DNA from: JAGWJU01 sp035533295
Lineage (GTDB): Bacteria; Elusimicrobiota; Elusimicrobia; UBA1565; UBA9628
Length of the DNA stretch: 64,000 bases
Assembly: GCA_035533295.1 (NCBI GenBank)
Contig: DATLUA010000017.1
Location: 46,830 to 110,829 of the forward strand
Reading direction: 5' to 3'
Position numbers and translations under genes: made by a program. A model generated the notes under the pieces. It had not been told where the DNA came from and did not search any database. It was given only the letters and a program-made list of their open reading frames with translations. Positions 41,091-49,396 of this stretch are shown piece after piece. Positions within the stretch are counted from its first letter, which is position 1. Each line of letters starts with the position of its first letter.

Positions 41091-42308
41091 ATGAACTCGG
41101 AACCCGTCAAAAGCCCCGCGCTGCGCGTCCGCCGGCTGCAGGAATTATCCGTCCAAGGCAAGCGCGTGCTGGTCCGCGTAGACTACAACGTCCCAATGTC
41201 CGAAGGCCGGGTGACGGACGACACCCGGGTGCGCGAGGCCCTCCCCACGCTCAAACACCTGCTGTCGGCCGGGGCGCGCATCGTGCTCATCGCCCACCTC
41301 GGACGGCCCAAGGGCAAGCCCGATCCCAAGTACAGCCTTAAGCCCGTCGCCGCCGTTTTGGAAAAACTTCTGGGCGTCCCCGTGGGCTTCGCGCCGGACT
41401 GCGTCGGCCCCGAGGCGGAGGAAGCCGCGGCGGCCTTGAAGCCCGGCGGGGTCCTGCTGCTGGAGAACCTGCGCTACCACGCCGGCGAGGAGGCCAACGA
41501 CAAGGCCTTCGCCAAGAGGTTGGCCAAACTGGGCGACGTTTTCGTGCAGGACGCTTTTGGGGCGCTCCACCGCGCGCACGCCTCGACCGCGGCCCTGCCC
41601 GCCCTGCTGCCCTCCGCCGTAGGCCTGCTGGTGCAAAAGGAACTTGAATTCTTGGACCGCGTCATCGGCCACCCGGAGCGCCCCTTCGTCGCCGTCATAG
41701 GCGGCGCCAAGGTCTCGGACAAGCTGGGAGTCCTCAACAAGCTCGTCGAGCGGGTCGACGCGCTTTTAATCGGCGGCGGCATGGCCTACACTTTTTTAGC
41801 GGCCCAAGGCGTCTCCATCGGAAAATCTCTTCTGGAAAAGACCAAGACGCAGGACGCTCAAGGCATCGTCGAAAAAGCCTACGCGCGGCAGCTGGAATGC
41901 CTCCTGCCGGCCGACCACTTGGCGGTCAAGGAAATCAAGAGCGGCGCGGAAATCACCCTCACGCAAGGCATGGCCGTTCCTCAGGACCTCATCGGGGTGG
42001 ACATCGGCCCGCGCACCGTCGAATTCTTCACCGAACGCATCTTGGGCGCCAAGACGATCTTCTGGAACGGACCCATGGGCATTTTCGAAATAGACGACTT
42101 CGCCAAAGGAACCCTGGCCGTGGCCCAAGCCATCGCCAAGGCGACCAAGTCGGGGGCCACCACCATCGTGGGAGGCGGCGACAGCTTAGCCGCGCTGGCC
42201 AAAGCCGGGCTTTCCGGACGCGTGAGCCACGCCTCGACCGGCGGCGGCGCGAGCCTGGAGCTCCTGGAAGGAAAAGTCCTGCCGGGCTTGGCCGCGCTGG
42301 CCCTATGA
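41091..42308 (+). CDS. pgk: Phosphoglycerate kinase
   Basis: This cytoplasmic kinase (405 residues) makes ATP from 1,3-bisphosphoglycerate. Motifs are intact: VLVRVDYNVPMSEGRVTDDT, LIAHLGRPKGKPDPKYSLKP, FVAVIGGAKVSDKLGVLNKL and the C-terminal FWNGPMGIFEIDDFAKGT and TIVGGGDSLAAL. The ATG at 41091 gives an N-terminal extension of about 15 residues ahead of the usual LQELSVQGKRVLVR. Translation is probably coupled to the arginase gene. Confidence 0.98.
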   Translation: MNSEPVKSPALRVRRLQELSVQGKRVLVRVDYNVPMSEGRVTDDTRVREALPTLKHLLSAGARIVLIAHLGRPKGKPDPKYSLKPVAAVLEKLLGVPVGFAPDCVGPEAEEAAAALKPGGVLLLENLRYHAGEEANDKAFAKRLAKLGDVFVQDAFGALHRAHASTAALPALLPSAVGLLVQKELEFLDRVIGHPERPFVAVIGGAKVSDKLGVLNKLVERVDALLIGGGMAYTFLAAQGVSIGKSLLEKTKTQDAQGIVEKAYARQLECLLPADHLAVKEIKSGAEITLTQGMAVPQDLIGVDIGPRTVEFFTERILGAKTIFWNGPMGIFEIDDFAKGTLAVAQAIAKATKSGATTIVGGGDSLAALAKAGLSGRVSHASTGGGASLELLEGKVLPGLAALAL

Positions 42309-42337
42309 TTGGCCGAACCAGGACAAACTGATATAAT
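42309..42337 (+). promoter_or_regulatory. Promoter for secG
   Basis: TTGGCC (42309-42314), a 17-nt spacer and TATAAT (42332-42337) directly follow the pgk stop codon. The secG ATG begins 9 nt after the -10 box, so the leader would be about 3 nt with no ribosome site. Confidence 0.6.
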
Positions 42338-42346
42338 ACAGCCCCT

Positions 42347-42691
42347 ATGTTCTACCACTTCATCCTGTCCGTGCACGTGTTCGTCTGTGCGCTCTTGGTG
42401 CTTGTCATCCTTCTGCAGACCGGCCGGGGCGCGGGCTTGTCGGTTTTCGGCGGCGGCGGAGACTCCCTCATCACCACGCCGACGGGATCTAATTTCCTCA
42501 AGACCGCCACGCAGGTGCTGGCCGGCGTCTTCGCCGCCACCTCGCTTTTCCTGACGCTATTGACCAACCGAACCGGGATGAGCAGCGTCACGTCTCGCTT
42601 CAGCCTTCCTCAGGCACCGGTCTCCCAGCCGGCCGCTCCGTCGACGCCGGCCGCGTCCCAGCCCAAGGCGGGGGCTCCGGTCAAGAAGTAA
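42347..42691 (+). CDS. secG: Preprotein translocase subunit SecG
   Basis: The 114-residue SecG is the small two-helix subunit of the SecYEG channel. Helix 1 is FILSVHVFVCALLVLVILLQ, followed by the conserved loop TGRGAGLSVFGGGGDS, then TGSNFLKTATQVLAGVFAAT leading to helix 2. The C-terminal Ala/Pro/Gln tail is typical. It partners with secA at 7785. tRNA-Leu follows after 8 bp. Confidence 0.95.
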   Translation: MFYHFILSVHVFVCALLVLVILLQTGRGAGLSVFGGGGDSLITTPTGSNFLKTATQVLAGVFAATSLFLTLLTNRTGMSSVTSRFSLPQAPVSQPAAPSTPAASQPKAGAPVKK

Positions 42692-42699
42692 GATTTTTT

Positions 42700-42781
42700 G
42701 CGCGGGTGGCGGAACTGGCAGACGCGTACGTTTGAGGTGCGTATGCCGAAAGGCGTGAGGGTTCGAGTCCCTCCCCGCGCA
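42700..42781 (+). tRNA. tRNA-Leu (anticodon GAG)
   Basis: A class II cloverleaf: acceptor GCGCGGG/CCCGCGC, anticodon stem TACGT/GCGTA around TTGAGGT (anticodon GAG), a long variable arm (ATGCCGAAAGGCGT), and T arm GAGGG/CCCTC with loop TTCGAGT. The discriminator is A and CCA is not encoded. A run of five T follows directly, which may help terminate transcription. Confidence 0.93.
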
Positions 42782-42795
42782 TTTTTATCCCGGCG

Positions 42796-43665
42796 TTAGC
42801 CGCCCTGGTTCCACCGATCGGGCCGGCCTTTCCTAAACATCCGCCGCCTCCGTTGCAGCCGCCTTTGAGTGCGGCCACGTCCCGGCGCGGGAAGATTCTT
42901 CAGCCGTCCGCCGGGAAAACGCCGGGCGCGGCGGGCCCGCGAGCGCTTCATCATCGCCCGCCGCAGCGAAAGACGCCGCGCCGCGGGCATTCTCCGCCAG
43001 AGGCGGCGCAGCTTCCGCTGGCGCTTCAAAAGCCGGGCCATGCGCGCGCGGTAGCGCAAAAAATGCCTCAGCGCGTAGGGCCGCGCGGGCCGGCCGCCGC
43101 GCGGCACATTGGTTTCCTGGTTCGGAGTTAAAATGGCCGGCGGGCCGCCCTGGGCGCCCAGCACCTCGACGCGCCCCTCGTCGAAAACCCCGACATCGGT
43201 CGTGCCTTGGGCGCTCACGTTCACGCCGAACTCGGTGCCGCGCACCGCGGCCACGGCCTCGGGCGTTTCCACCATGAGCGCCTGGCCGCTCAAAAGATGC
43301 TGGATTTTAGCCAGCAGCCCGCCCGATTTCAGGGACAGCATGGTCGACGCCCGGCTATCGGAGCGCAGGACAAAATCCGAGTCCTCGTTCAAGGAAATAA
43401 GATGGAGACCGTCGAAGCCCACCTCCGCGGAGGCGCCGGGCCCGGTCGTGACGCGATCCCCCTGATCCAAGGGCATGCCCGCGGCCGCGGCGACGGAACC
43501 CGCGGCGCCGGCCGGGAATACCTCGACGGCGCCCTGGGTTGAGACGACGCGCACGTCCCAGTCGTTGGCGCCGGAGGCGGGGGCGCTTGCCTGTCCCAAA
43601 ACGGCGGCTGGAGAAGCCGCGGCGAGCGTCGCGGCAAAAACGAGAACGTATCTTTTAGCGCGCAT
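42796..43665 (-). CDS. Secreted FecR-domain protein with Arg-rich tail
   Basis: The 289-residue product has a signal peptide (RAKRYVLVFAATLAAASPAA) and a FecR-type beta-domain (residues about 35-190): MPLDQGDRVTTGPGASAEVG, LSGQALMVETPEAVAAVRGT, EFGVNVSAQGTTDVGVFDEG. From about residue 195 the tail is extremely basic, with Arg making up roughly a third or more (RPARPYALRHFLRYRAR, MARLLKRQRKLRRLWRR). Classical FecR spans the membrane and partners a sigma factor and TonB receptor; none is adjacent here, so it may be one of the widespread stand-alone FecR proteins. The start codon sits at the edge of a perfect hairpin. Confidence 0.8.
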   Translation of the reverse strand: MRAKRYVLVFAATLAAASPAAVLGQASAPASGANDWDVRVVSTQGAVEVFPAGAAGSVAAAAGMPLDQGDRVTTGPGASAEVGFDGLHLISLNEDSDFVLRSDSRASTMLSLKSGGLLAKIQHLLSGQALMVETPEAVAAVRGTEFGVNVSAQGTTDVGVFDEGRVEVLGAQGGPPAILTPNQETNVPRGGRPARPYALRHFLRYRARMARLLKRQRKLRRLWRRMPAARRLSLRRAMMKRSRARRARRFPGGRLKNLPAPGRGRTQRRLQRRRRMFRKGRPDRWNQGG

Positions 43666-43690
43666 GAACGGCCCGCTTCGGGCCGTTCAT
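43655..43690 (-). other. Possible 11-codon upstream ORF overlapping the FecR start
   Basis: On the minus strand the hairpin itself begins with ATG and reads MNGPKRAVHAR before TAA; that TAA lies inside the first codons of the FecR gene (about 11-nt overlap). No ribosome site is seen before it. It could be a leader peptide coupling translation, or chance. Confidence 0.3.
43664..43690 (-). repeat. Perfect 12-bp hairpin ending in the FecR start codon
   Basis: ATGAACGGCCCG and CGGGCCGTTCAT form a 12-bp stem with a 3-nt loop. On the minus strand the last bases of the right arm are the first two of the FecR ATG (43665), so the start codon would be paired in the RNA. It lies between the rsmE stop (43717) and the FecR start. 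No T run follows, so a plain terminator is less likely than a translational control element. Confidence 0.6.
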
Positions 43691-43716
43691 ATAAATAGCA
43701 GGAGTCGGGAAGAAAA

Positions 43717-44526
43717 TCAAGCCCCGAATTTTTCAGCGCGCGCCGCTTCGGCCGACGCGGCCAAGGCTGAAATCTCGTAGGCCAGTGCCGCCACGGAGGC
43801 CAGCGCCGCGGTCTCCGCGCGCAGCGTCGCGGGGCCAAGTCCGAACAAGAGCGCGCCTTCCGCCTCCGCGAGCTCGACCTCCTCGTCCGCCCAGCCGCCC
43901 TCCGGGCCGATGAAGAGATGCGCGGTGAACTCCCCGCCCGAGGCCTCGCGTCGCGCCTGCTCCAGGGCCGGGCGAAGCACCGCGGCGGCGCCGACTCCCG
44001 GCAGGGCCTCCCAGGCGAAAAGGACCAAGCCGCGATCCCGGCAGGATTTGAGCGCGTCGCGCAGATGGACGGGATCGCGCAACGCAGGAAGCTCCGCGCG
44101 GCCGCACTGCTTGGCCGCGGCCATGATGACGCGCCGGGAGCGTTCCATCTTGGCCCGGGCCGCATCCTCGGGAACGACGGTCCGCTGCGTCAAAAGCGGC
44201 TCGAACGCCGCGACGCCCAACTCCGTGCCTTTCTCCAAAAGCCAATCCCAGCGGGCTTGCTTTAAAAGCGCCTGGCACAGAACGACGCGGGCGCGAATAG
44301 GCGCGGGCGCGTCTTCCTCTATTTCCTTCCTGAGCGTCCCGGAAACGGTCCCGTCCTTGCGGATTTCCGCGATGACGCCCTCGAAGCGGCGGCCGCACCC
44401 GTCGAAAAGCCTAAGCGAATCCCCCGGACGGCAACGCAGGACCTTCGCGATATGAAACGCCTCCGGTCCCTTGAGCACGAAGGCGTCGCCCGAGACGGCC
44501 TCCGGGGGAAGGAAAAATTGCGGCAC
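43717..44526 (-). CDS. rsmE: 16S rRNA m3U1498 methyltransferase RsmE
   Basis: A SPOUT-family methyltransferase of 269 residues. It shows the N-terminal PUA-like start (MPQFFLPPEAVSGDAFVLKG, HIAKVLRCRPGDSLRLFDG), VLCQALLKQARWDWLLEKGT with ELGV following, and the C-terminal knot region LFIGPEGGWADEEVELAEAE. It is the fifth gene of the hrcA operon, as in many bacteria with dnaJ-rsmE linkage. It lies 12 bp after dnaJ. Confidence 0.93.
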   Translation of the reverse strand: MPQFFLPPEAVSGDAFVLKGPEAFHIAKVLRCRPGDSLRLFDGCGRRFEGVIAEIRKDGTVSGTLRKEIEEDAPAPIRARVVLCQALLKQARWDWLLEKGTELGVAAFEPLLTQRTVVPEDAARAKMERSRRVIMAAAKQCGRAELPALRDPVHLRDALKSCRDRGLVLFAWEALPGVGAAAVLRPALEQARREASGGEFTAHLFIGPEGGWADEEVELAEAEGALLFGLGPATLRAETAALASVAALAYEISALAASAEAARAEKFGA

Positions 44527-44538
44527 AGCGCGGGTTTT

Positions 44539-45717
44539 CTAGTCCTTTCCGAAGATTTTTCTAAAAATTCCGCCGTCGTCCTTGGCCGTTTCGGAGCCGT
44601 GCCACACGGAACCGTTGGCGGAGGTCTTGGAATCGGACTCAGCCTCTCCGCGCAGGCTGCGCGCCAGTTCCGCCAGTATCTTCTCTTGATGCGGCGTGAG
44701 CGATTTAGGCACCTCTACCTTCACGCGCACGAGTAAATCGCCGCGGCCCTTGCCGTGAAGCTTGGGCATGCCTTGGCCGCGCACGCGCAGCATGGCGCCA
44801 TGCTGCACGCCGGCCGGAACCTTGATTTTTATTCGCTCGCCGTTGATGGCGGCCAAATCCAGTGACGCACCCACGGCCGCTTCGGCGATGTTGACGCCCC
44901 GCTCGCTGACCAAGTCGTCATCCACACGCTCAAAACGCGGATCCGGCTTGACCCGGATGAGGACATAGAGATCGCCCGAGGCCGTGCCGCGGGAGCCCGC
45001 CTCGCCTTCACCGGCGATGCGCAAGTTCGCGCCGTCGTAGATGCCCGGAGGAATCTTAACGGTGAGCTTGGCTTCCTTTCGCGAGCGTCCCGCGCCGCGG
45101 CACGCATGGCAGGGGTTCTCGATAATCTGGCCCTCGCCGCGGCAAGCGGGGCAGGTCTGCGACAATGAGAAAAATCCTTGCGACATCTGCACGCGTCCGG
45201 TTCCCCGGCACTGGCCGCAGCGCTTCAAGCCCGAGCCCTCTTTGGCGCCCGTGCCGCCGCAGGTGCCGCACACTTCCAGGCGCTCGAAAGACAGCGGCAT
45301 CTGAGTGCCGTGGAAGGCGTTTTCCAGCGAGACCTCGGCCTCATACTTGAGGTCGCGGCCGCGGCGGGAGCCCCGACGCCCGCCGCCTCCCGTGCCCGCG
45401 GCGCCGAAGATGCTTTCCACGAAGTCCTCGAACACGTCGCTCATGTCCGCGGCTTGACCGGAGCCGCCGGAGCCGAAGGGGCCCGCGCCGGCACCCGAGA
45501 CGCCCGCCTCGCCGAACTGATCGTAGAGCCGGCGCTTATTGGGATCGGAAAGCGTCTCGTAAGCCGCGTTGACCCGGCGAAATTCCTCTTCGGAGGCCTT
45601 GCTGCCCGGGTTGCGGTCCGGGTGATGCTTCATGGCCAGCTTCCGGAACGCCGCCTTGATCTCGGCTTCGGAAGCGTTGCGGGCCACGCCCAGTACAGCG
45701 TAATAGTCCTGCGCCAT
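44539..45717 (-). CDS. dnaJ: Chaperone DnaJ
   Basis: DnaJ delivers clients to DnaK and stimulates its ATPase. The J domain is complete with HPD (AMKHHPDRNPGSKASEEEFR), followed by a Gly-rich region. Four zinc repeats are intact: CGTCGGTGAKEG, CGQCRGTG, CPACRGEG, CHACRGAG. The C-terminal substrate domains (VKIPPGIYDGANLRIAGEGE, LHGKGRGDLLVRVKVEVPKS) are typical. At 392 residues it is full length. It lies 14 bp after dnaK. Confidence 0.97.
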   Translation of the reverse strand: MAQDYYAVLGVARNASEAEIKAAFRKLAMKHHPDRNPGSKASEEEFRRVNAAYETLSDPNKRRLYDQFGEAGVSGAGAGPFGSGGSGQAADMSDVFEDFVESIFGAAGTGGGGRRGSRRGRDLKYEAEVSLENAFHGTQMPLSFERLEVCGTCGGTGAKEGSGLKRCGQCRGTGRVQMSQGFFSLSQTCPACRGEGQIIENPCHACRGAGRSRKEAKLTVKIPPGIYDGANLRIAGEGEAGSRGTASGDLYVLIRVKPDPRFERVDDDLVSERGVNIAEAAVGASLDLAAINGERIKIKVPAGVQHGAMLRVRGQGMPKLHGKGRGDLLVRVKVEVPKSLTPHQEKILAELARSLRGEAESDSKTSANGSVWHGSETAKDDGGIFRKIFGKD

Positions 45718-45731
45718 TTAAAGCCTTCGGG

Positions 45732-47600
45732 CTAGCGCTTCTCGTCCACGACCTCGGCGTCGACCACCGTGTCGCCGCCGGGCCCTTTCTTGCCGTCTCC
45801 GGAGGCGTCAGTCCCCTGGTTCGCCCCGGCCCCGGCCGAAGACTTGGCGCTTTCCGCCTTATAAATCTCCTCGGCCAGCTTGTGCGAAACCTTCATGAGC
45901 TCGTCTTTGGCCTTGGCGATGGCGGCGACGTCGTCGCCCTTCAGGGCTTCCTTCAAGTCGGAGACGCCCCGCTCGATGGCGGTGCGCTCCTCCTGGCTCG
46001 CCTTGTCGCCATGATCGCGCAGGGCCTTCTCGGACGCGGCCAGGACCGCGTCGGCCTCGTTCTTGGCCGCGACCTTCTCCTTGAACTTCTTATCCTCATC
46101 GGCGAAGCGTTCGGCTTCCTGCACGAACTTCTCCACTTGATCCTTGGAGAGCTTGTTGGGCGCCGAGATGGTGATGTGCTGGGCCTTCTTGGTGCCCAAA
46201 TCCTCGGCCTTGACGCTCAAAATGCCGTTGGCGTCGATGGAAAAGCTCACCTTGATCTGCGGCACGCCGCGGGGCGCGGGCGGAATGCCGTCCAAGTCAA
46301 ACTTGCCCAGGGGGACGTTGTCGGACGCCTTGGGCCGCTCGCCTTGCAGCACGTTGACCGTCACCGCGGGCTGGTTGTCCGCCGCGGTGGAGAAGACTTG
46401 CGATTTCTCGACCGGGATGGTGGTGTTGCGTTCGATAAGCGGCGTCATGACCCCGCCCAAGGTCTCGATGCCCAGCGTCAAGGGCGTCACGTCCAAAAGC
46501 AACACGTCCTTGACCTCGCCGGTCAGGACCGCGGCCTGCACCGCCGCGCCCATGGAGACGCACTCCATCGGGTCGATGCCGTGCTCGACTTTCTTGCCCA
46601 CGTAGCCCTCGACGAACTTCTGCACGATAGGCATGCGCGTGGGGCCGCCGACGAGGATGATTTTGGTGATGTCGGAGGGCTTCATCTTGGCGTCGTTCAG
46701 AGCCCCATCGACGGAAGTCTTGCAGCGCTTGACGATGGGATCAACCAGCGCTTCTATTTTGGCGCGGGTGATCTTGAACGCCAGATGCTTGGGCACGTTG
46801 TCGACCGCTGTCAGATACGGCAGGTTGATCTCCGTCTCCATCGTGGTGGAGAGCTCGATTTTGGCCTTTTCCGCTGCTTCGCGCACGCGCTGGAAGGCCA
46901 TGGGGTCCTTGCGCACGTCCACGCCGGTCTCTTTCTTGAATTCGCCGGCCACGAAATCGATGATGGCGCTATCCATGTCCGTGCCGCCCAGCTGCGTATC
47001 GCCCGAGGTGGAGACCACCTCAAAGACCCCGCCGCCGAAGTCCATGACCGTGACATCCAGTGTGCCTCCGCCCAAGTCAAAGACCATAATCTTCTCGTCT
47101 TTGCCCTTCTTATCGATGCCGTAGGCCAGGCACGCGGACGTAGGCTCGTTGACGATGCGCACGACCTCAAGGCCGGCGATGGAGCCCGCGTCCTTGGTGG
47201 CTTGGCGTTGGTTATCGTTGAAATAGGCCGGAACCGTGATGACGGCTTTTTCCACCTTGTCGCCCAAAAATGCCTCCGCGTCGCGCTTGACCTTCTGGAG
47301 CAAAAACGCCGAGAGCTGCTGCGGCGTGTACTCCTTGCCGTCCGGAGCCTTGTACTTGTGGTCCGTGCCCATCTTGCGCTTGAAGGCCATGAAGGTGCCT
47401 TCCGGATTGGCCACGGCCTGGCGCCGGGCAGGCTCGCCCACCAGGAGTTGGCCGTCCTTGGCGAAGGCCACGTAGGACGGGAAGGCCTTGCCGCCGATGG
47501 AGGTTCCCTCCGCCGATGGAATCAAGGTCGCCTTGCCCCCTTCCATGACGGAGGCCGCCGTGTTCGAAGTCCCCAAATCAATACCGATAATCTTGCTCAT
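45732..47600 (-). CDS. dnaK: Chaperone DnaK (Hsp70)
   Basis: The 622-residue Hsp70 has all signatures: IGIDLGTSNTAASVMEGG, DLGGGTLDVTVMDFGGGVFE, ILVGGPTRMPIVQKFVEGYV. The substrate-binding domain follows and an EVVDEKR-type C-terminus replaces the classic EEVD. A strong AGGAGG precedes the ATG. It works with GrpE and DnaJ encoded on both sides and belongs to the CIRCE-controlled operon. Confidence 0.98.
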   Translation of the reverse strand: MSKIIGIDLGTSNTAASVMEGGKATLIPSAEGTSIGGKAFPSYVAFAKDGQLLVGEPARRQAVANPEGTFMAFKRKMGTDHKYKAPDGKEYTPQQLSAFLLQKVKRDAEAFLGDKVEKAVITVPAYFNDNQRQATKDAGSIAGLEVVRIVNEPTSACLAYGIDKKGKDEKIMVFDLGGGTLDVTVMDFGGGVFEVVSTSGDTQLGGTDMDSAIIDFVAGEFKKETGVDVRKDPMAFQRVREAAEKAKIELSTTMETEINLPYLTAVDNVPKHLAFKITRAKIEALVDPIVKRCKTSVDGALNDAKMKPSDITKIILVGGPTRMPIVQKFVEGYVGKKVEHGIDPMECVSMGAAVQAAVLTGEVKDVLLLDVTPLTLGIETLGGVMTPLIERNTTIPVEKSQVFSTAADNQPAVTVNVLQGERPKASDNVPLGKFDLDGIPPAPRGVPQIKVSFSIDANGILSVKAEDLGTKKAQHITISAPNKLSKDQVEKFVQEAERFADEDKKFKEKVAAKNEADAVLAASEKALRDHGDKASQEERTAIERGVSDLKEALKGDDVAAIAKAKDELMKVSHKLAEEIYKAESAKSSAGAGANQGTDASGDGKKGPGGDTVVDAEVVDEKR

Positions 47601-47612
47601 ACATCCTCCTTA

Positions 47613-48179
47613 TTATTTCCGCTTGTCCGTTCCTCGCGAGATGCGCACCCGCGCGGGGCGCAGCACCTTGTCGTGAAGAGTGAACCCGGCCTGCAGGACG
47701 TCAAGCACCGTGCCCTCGGGGCTCTCCGATTCCACCGCGCCCATCACCTCGTGACGGAGCGGATCGTAGGGCTTGCCGACGGCGTCCATAGCCGAGACTC
47801 CCTCCTCCTTAAAAATCTTCTCGAACTCTTTGAAAATTCCTTCCATGCCCTGGGCTAGGTCCGAATCCGCGTGGGCCGCCTGGATCTGCCCATGGGCCTT
47901 TTGGAGCAAATCGTAAATCGGCAGAAGCTTGAGCAACACTTCCGCGCGGCCCATTTTGTAAATCTCGGGCTTTTCCCGATCCACCCGCTTGCGATAGTTC
48001 TCGAACTCGGCCTTGAGGCTCAGAAGCTGCTTGAAATAGTCCGGTTCGGCCGCAGCGGCCGCCGACTGCTCCGTTTCCGAAGTCTCGTGGGAAAGCGCCT
48101 CGGCGGTGTCTTGGGCCGCCTGCGCCCTATCCACTTCCGGCGCGGCGTCCTTGGATTCGGATTCGGGATGCCGGCTCAT
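47613..48179 (-). CDS. grpE: Nucleotide exchange factor GrpE
   Basis: GrpE releases ADP from DnaK. The 188-residue protein has a disordered acidic N-terminus, a long helix (YFKQLLSLKAEFENYRKRVD, then REKPEIYKMGRAEVLLKLLP) and a C-terminal beta domain (DPLRHEVMGAVESESPEGTV, LDVLQAGFTLHDKVLRPARV) with the family pattern. It overlaps hrcA by 4 nt (ATGA). Confidence 0.96.
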   Translation of the reverse strand: MSRHPESESKDAAPEVDRAQAAQDTAEALSHETSETEQSAAAAAEPDYFKQLLSLKAEFENYRKRVDREKPEIYKMGRAEVLLKLLPIYDLLQKAHGQIQAAHADSDLAQGMEGIFKEFEKIFKEEGVSAMDAVGKPYDPLRHEVMGAVESESPEGTVLDVLQAGFTLHDKVLRPARVRISRGTDKRK

Positions 48180-49267
48180 GCCTGGTCCTCCTCGGTCCAG
48201 TGAGCCAAGCGGTTCGACACCAAGCCGCTCATGTATTCCACCAAGCTCATCATACGCGGATACTCCATGCGCTTGGAGCCTAAAATCCCGAGGACGCCGA
48301 CGACGCAGCCGTTGTAATTGTAGGTCGTCGTGACCAAGCTAAATCCTGCAAGTTCGGGGATGCCGCTCTCCGCTCCGATGCGGACCTGCGGTTTGGCCGC
48401 CGTGTTTTTGCCCCGCATCTGAGTCTTGAGCTCCCGGCCCAGAAGACCGGCGATGGCGTTTTTCTCGCTGATCATTCGAATGAGAGACTGGACCATCTTC
48501 AAATCGCCAATTCCCTCGGCTTGGCTCAGGATATTATCCGCACCTTCGACGAAAAGCGAGTCCGGAGCCACGATGCTTCCCACCTCTCGCAACAAATTGT
48601 CCGCCAAAAGACTCAGGTCCTTGAATTCATCCTCCATCTGACGGAGCTTGGCCATCACGATGACCTGGGCCTGCGCCGCGCCTAGACCGCGGATATTCTC
48701 GTTTAAAAACCGGTTGAGCATGTTGATTTGACGAACCGCAGGAGCAAAGGACAGCTGGATGGGCCAGTGCCGGACCAAGCCCGCCCCGGTCACCAAGATC
48801 GCCAGCACGTTCTTTCCTCCCAAGGGGATGATCTCAAGGCGCTTTAAGGTCTGCTTGTCCGCCTGCGGGGAAAACACCAAGCCCGCGTTGCGGCTCGCCC
48901 GCGACAACAGCCGCGAGGTTTCGGAGAGAAGGGTGTCCAATTCCTGCATGCGCTCGCGGCACTGGCTCTCGATGCCCTCTTTTTCCTCCGCGGCCAGACG
49001 CTGGACGTCCACGAGATAGTCCACGAAAAACCGGTAGCCCCTGTCGGTCGGCTCGCGGCCCGCGGAAGTGTGCGGCTGGTGAAGAAATCCTTCTTCCTCG
49101 AGTTCCTGCAGGATGTTGCGGATGGTCGCCGGGGATAAGTTGAAGCGCCCCTCCTCCGCGATGATGGAAGAGGAGACGGGCCGCGAGGTCTTGATGTAGT
49201 AATGGACGGCCCACTGCAGGATGTCCTTTTTCCTGCGCTCCGCGATTTCAGGCTTTAGCTGCCTCAT
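48176..49267 (-). CDS. hrcA: Heat-inducible repressor HrcA
   Basis: HrcA binds CIRCE operators and represses chaperone genes. The 363-residue protein has an N-terminal winged helix (ERRKKDILQWAVHYYIKTSR, PVSSSIIAEEGRFNLSPATI, LQELEEEGFLHQPHTSAGRE) and the C-terminal regulatory domain with LVTTTYNYNGCVVGVLGILG and GSKRMEYPRMMSLVEYMSGL. It is the first gene of the chaperone operon and lies behind a CIRCE element, so it should regulate itself. Confidence 0.97.
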   Translation of the reverse strand: MRQLKPEIAERRKKDILQWAVHYYIKTSRPVSSSIIAEEGRFNLSPATIRNILQELEEEGFLHQPHTSAGREPTDRGYRFFVDYLVDVQRLAAEEKEGIESQCRERMQELDTLLSETSRLLSRASRNAGLVFSPQADKQTLKRLEIIPLGGKNVLAILVTGAGLVRHWPIQLSFAPAVRQINMLNRFLNENIRGLGAAQAQVIVMAKLRQMEDEFKDLSLLADNLLREVGSIVAPDSLFVEGADNILSQAEGIGDLKMVQSLIRMISEKNAIAGLLGRELKTQMRGKNTAAKPQVRIGAESGIPELAGFSLVTTTYNYNGCVVGVLGILGSKRMEYPRMMSLVEYMSGLVSNRLAHWTEEDQA

Positions 49268-49284
49268 GTCTCTCTGTATATAAG

Positions 49285-49302
49285 GATGCTGATTTTAGCA
49301 TC
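49285..49302 (-). repeat. Hairpin in the hrcA leader
   Basis: GATGCT, a 6-nt loop and AGCATC form a 6-bp stem within the hrcA 5' leader, between CIRCE and the ATG. It could be a minor RNA regulatory structure. The stem is short and may be chance. Confidence 0.3.
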
Positions 49303-49318
49303 GTGCCGACCTTCTTAA

Positions 49319-49345
49319 TTAGCAATCTTAAATACCGACTGCTAA
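49319..49345 (-). promoter_or_regulatory. CIRCE operator of hrcA operon
   Basis: The minus strand reads TTAGCAGTC, a 9-nt spacer, GATTGCTAA, which differs from the CIRCE consensus (TTAGCACTC-N9-GAGTGCTAA) at two positions only. It lies at the predicted transcription start of the hrcA promoter, the classic position for HrcA repression. Confidence 0.92.
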
Positions 49346-49346
49346 T

Positions 49347-49375
49347 ATTATAAACTACCGCGGACGCGGAGTCAA
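49347..49375 (-). promoter_or_regulatory. Sigma70-type promoter of hrcA operon
   Basis: On the minus strand TTGACT (49375-49370), a 17-nt spacer and TATAAT (49352-49347) form a strong housekeeping promoter directly before CIRCE. It drives hrcA-grpE-dnaK-dnaJ-rsmE. Confidence 0.85.
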
Positions 49376-49396
49376 GACCATCCGGTATCGCCGATT

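Noticed and set aside
45882..47858. 658-codon rightward frame opposite dnaK/grpE
   Set aside because: It is a shadow of DnaK on the other strand, with no recognisable domain.
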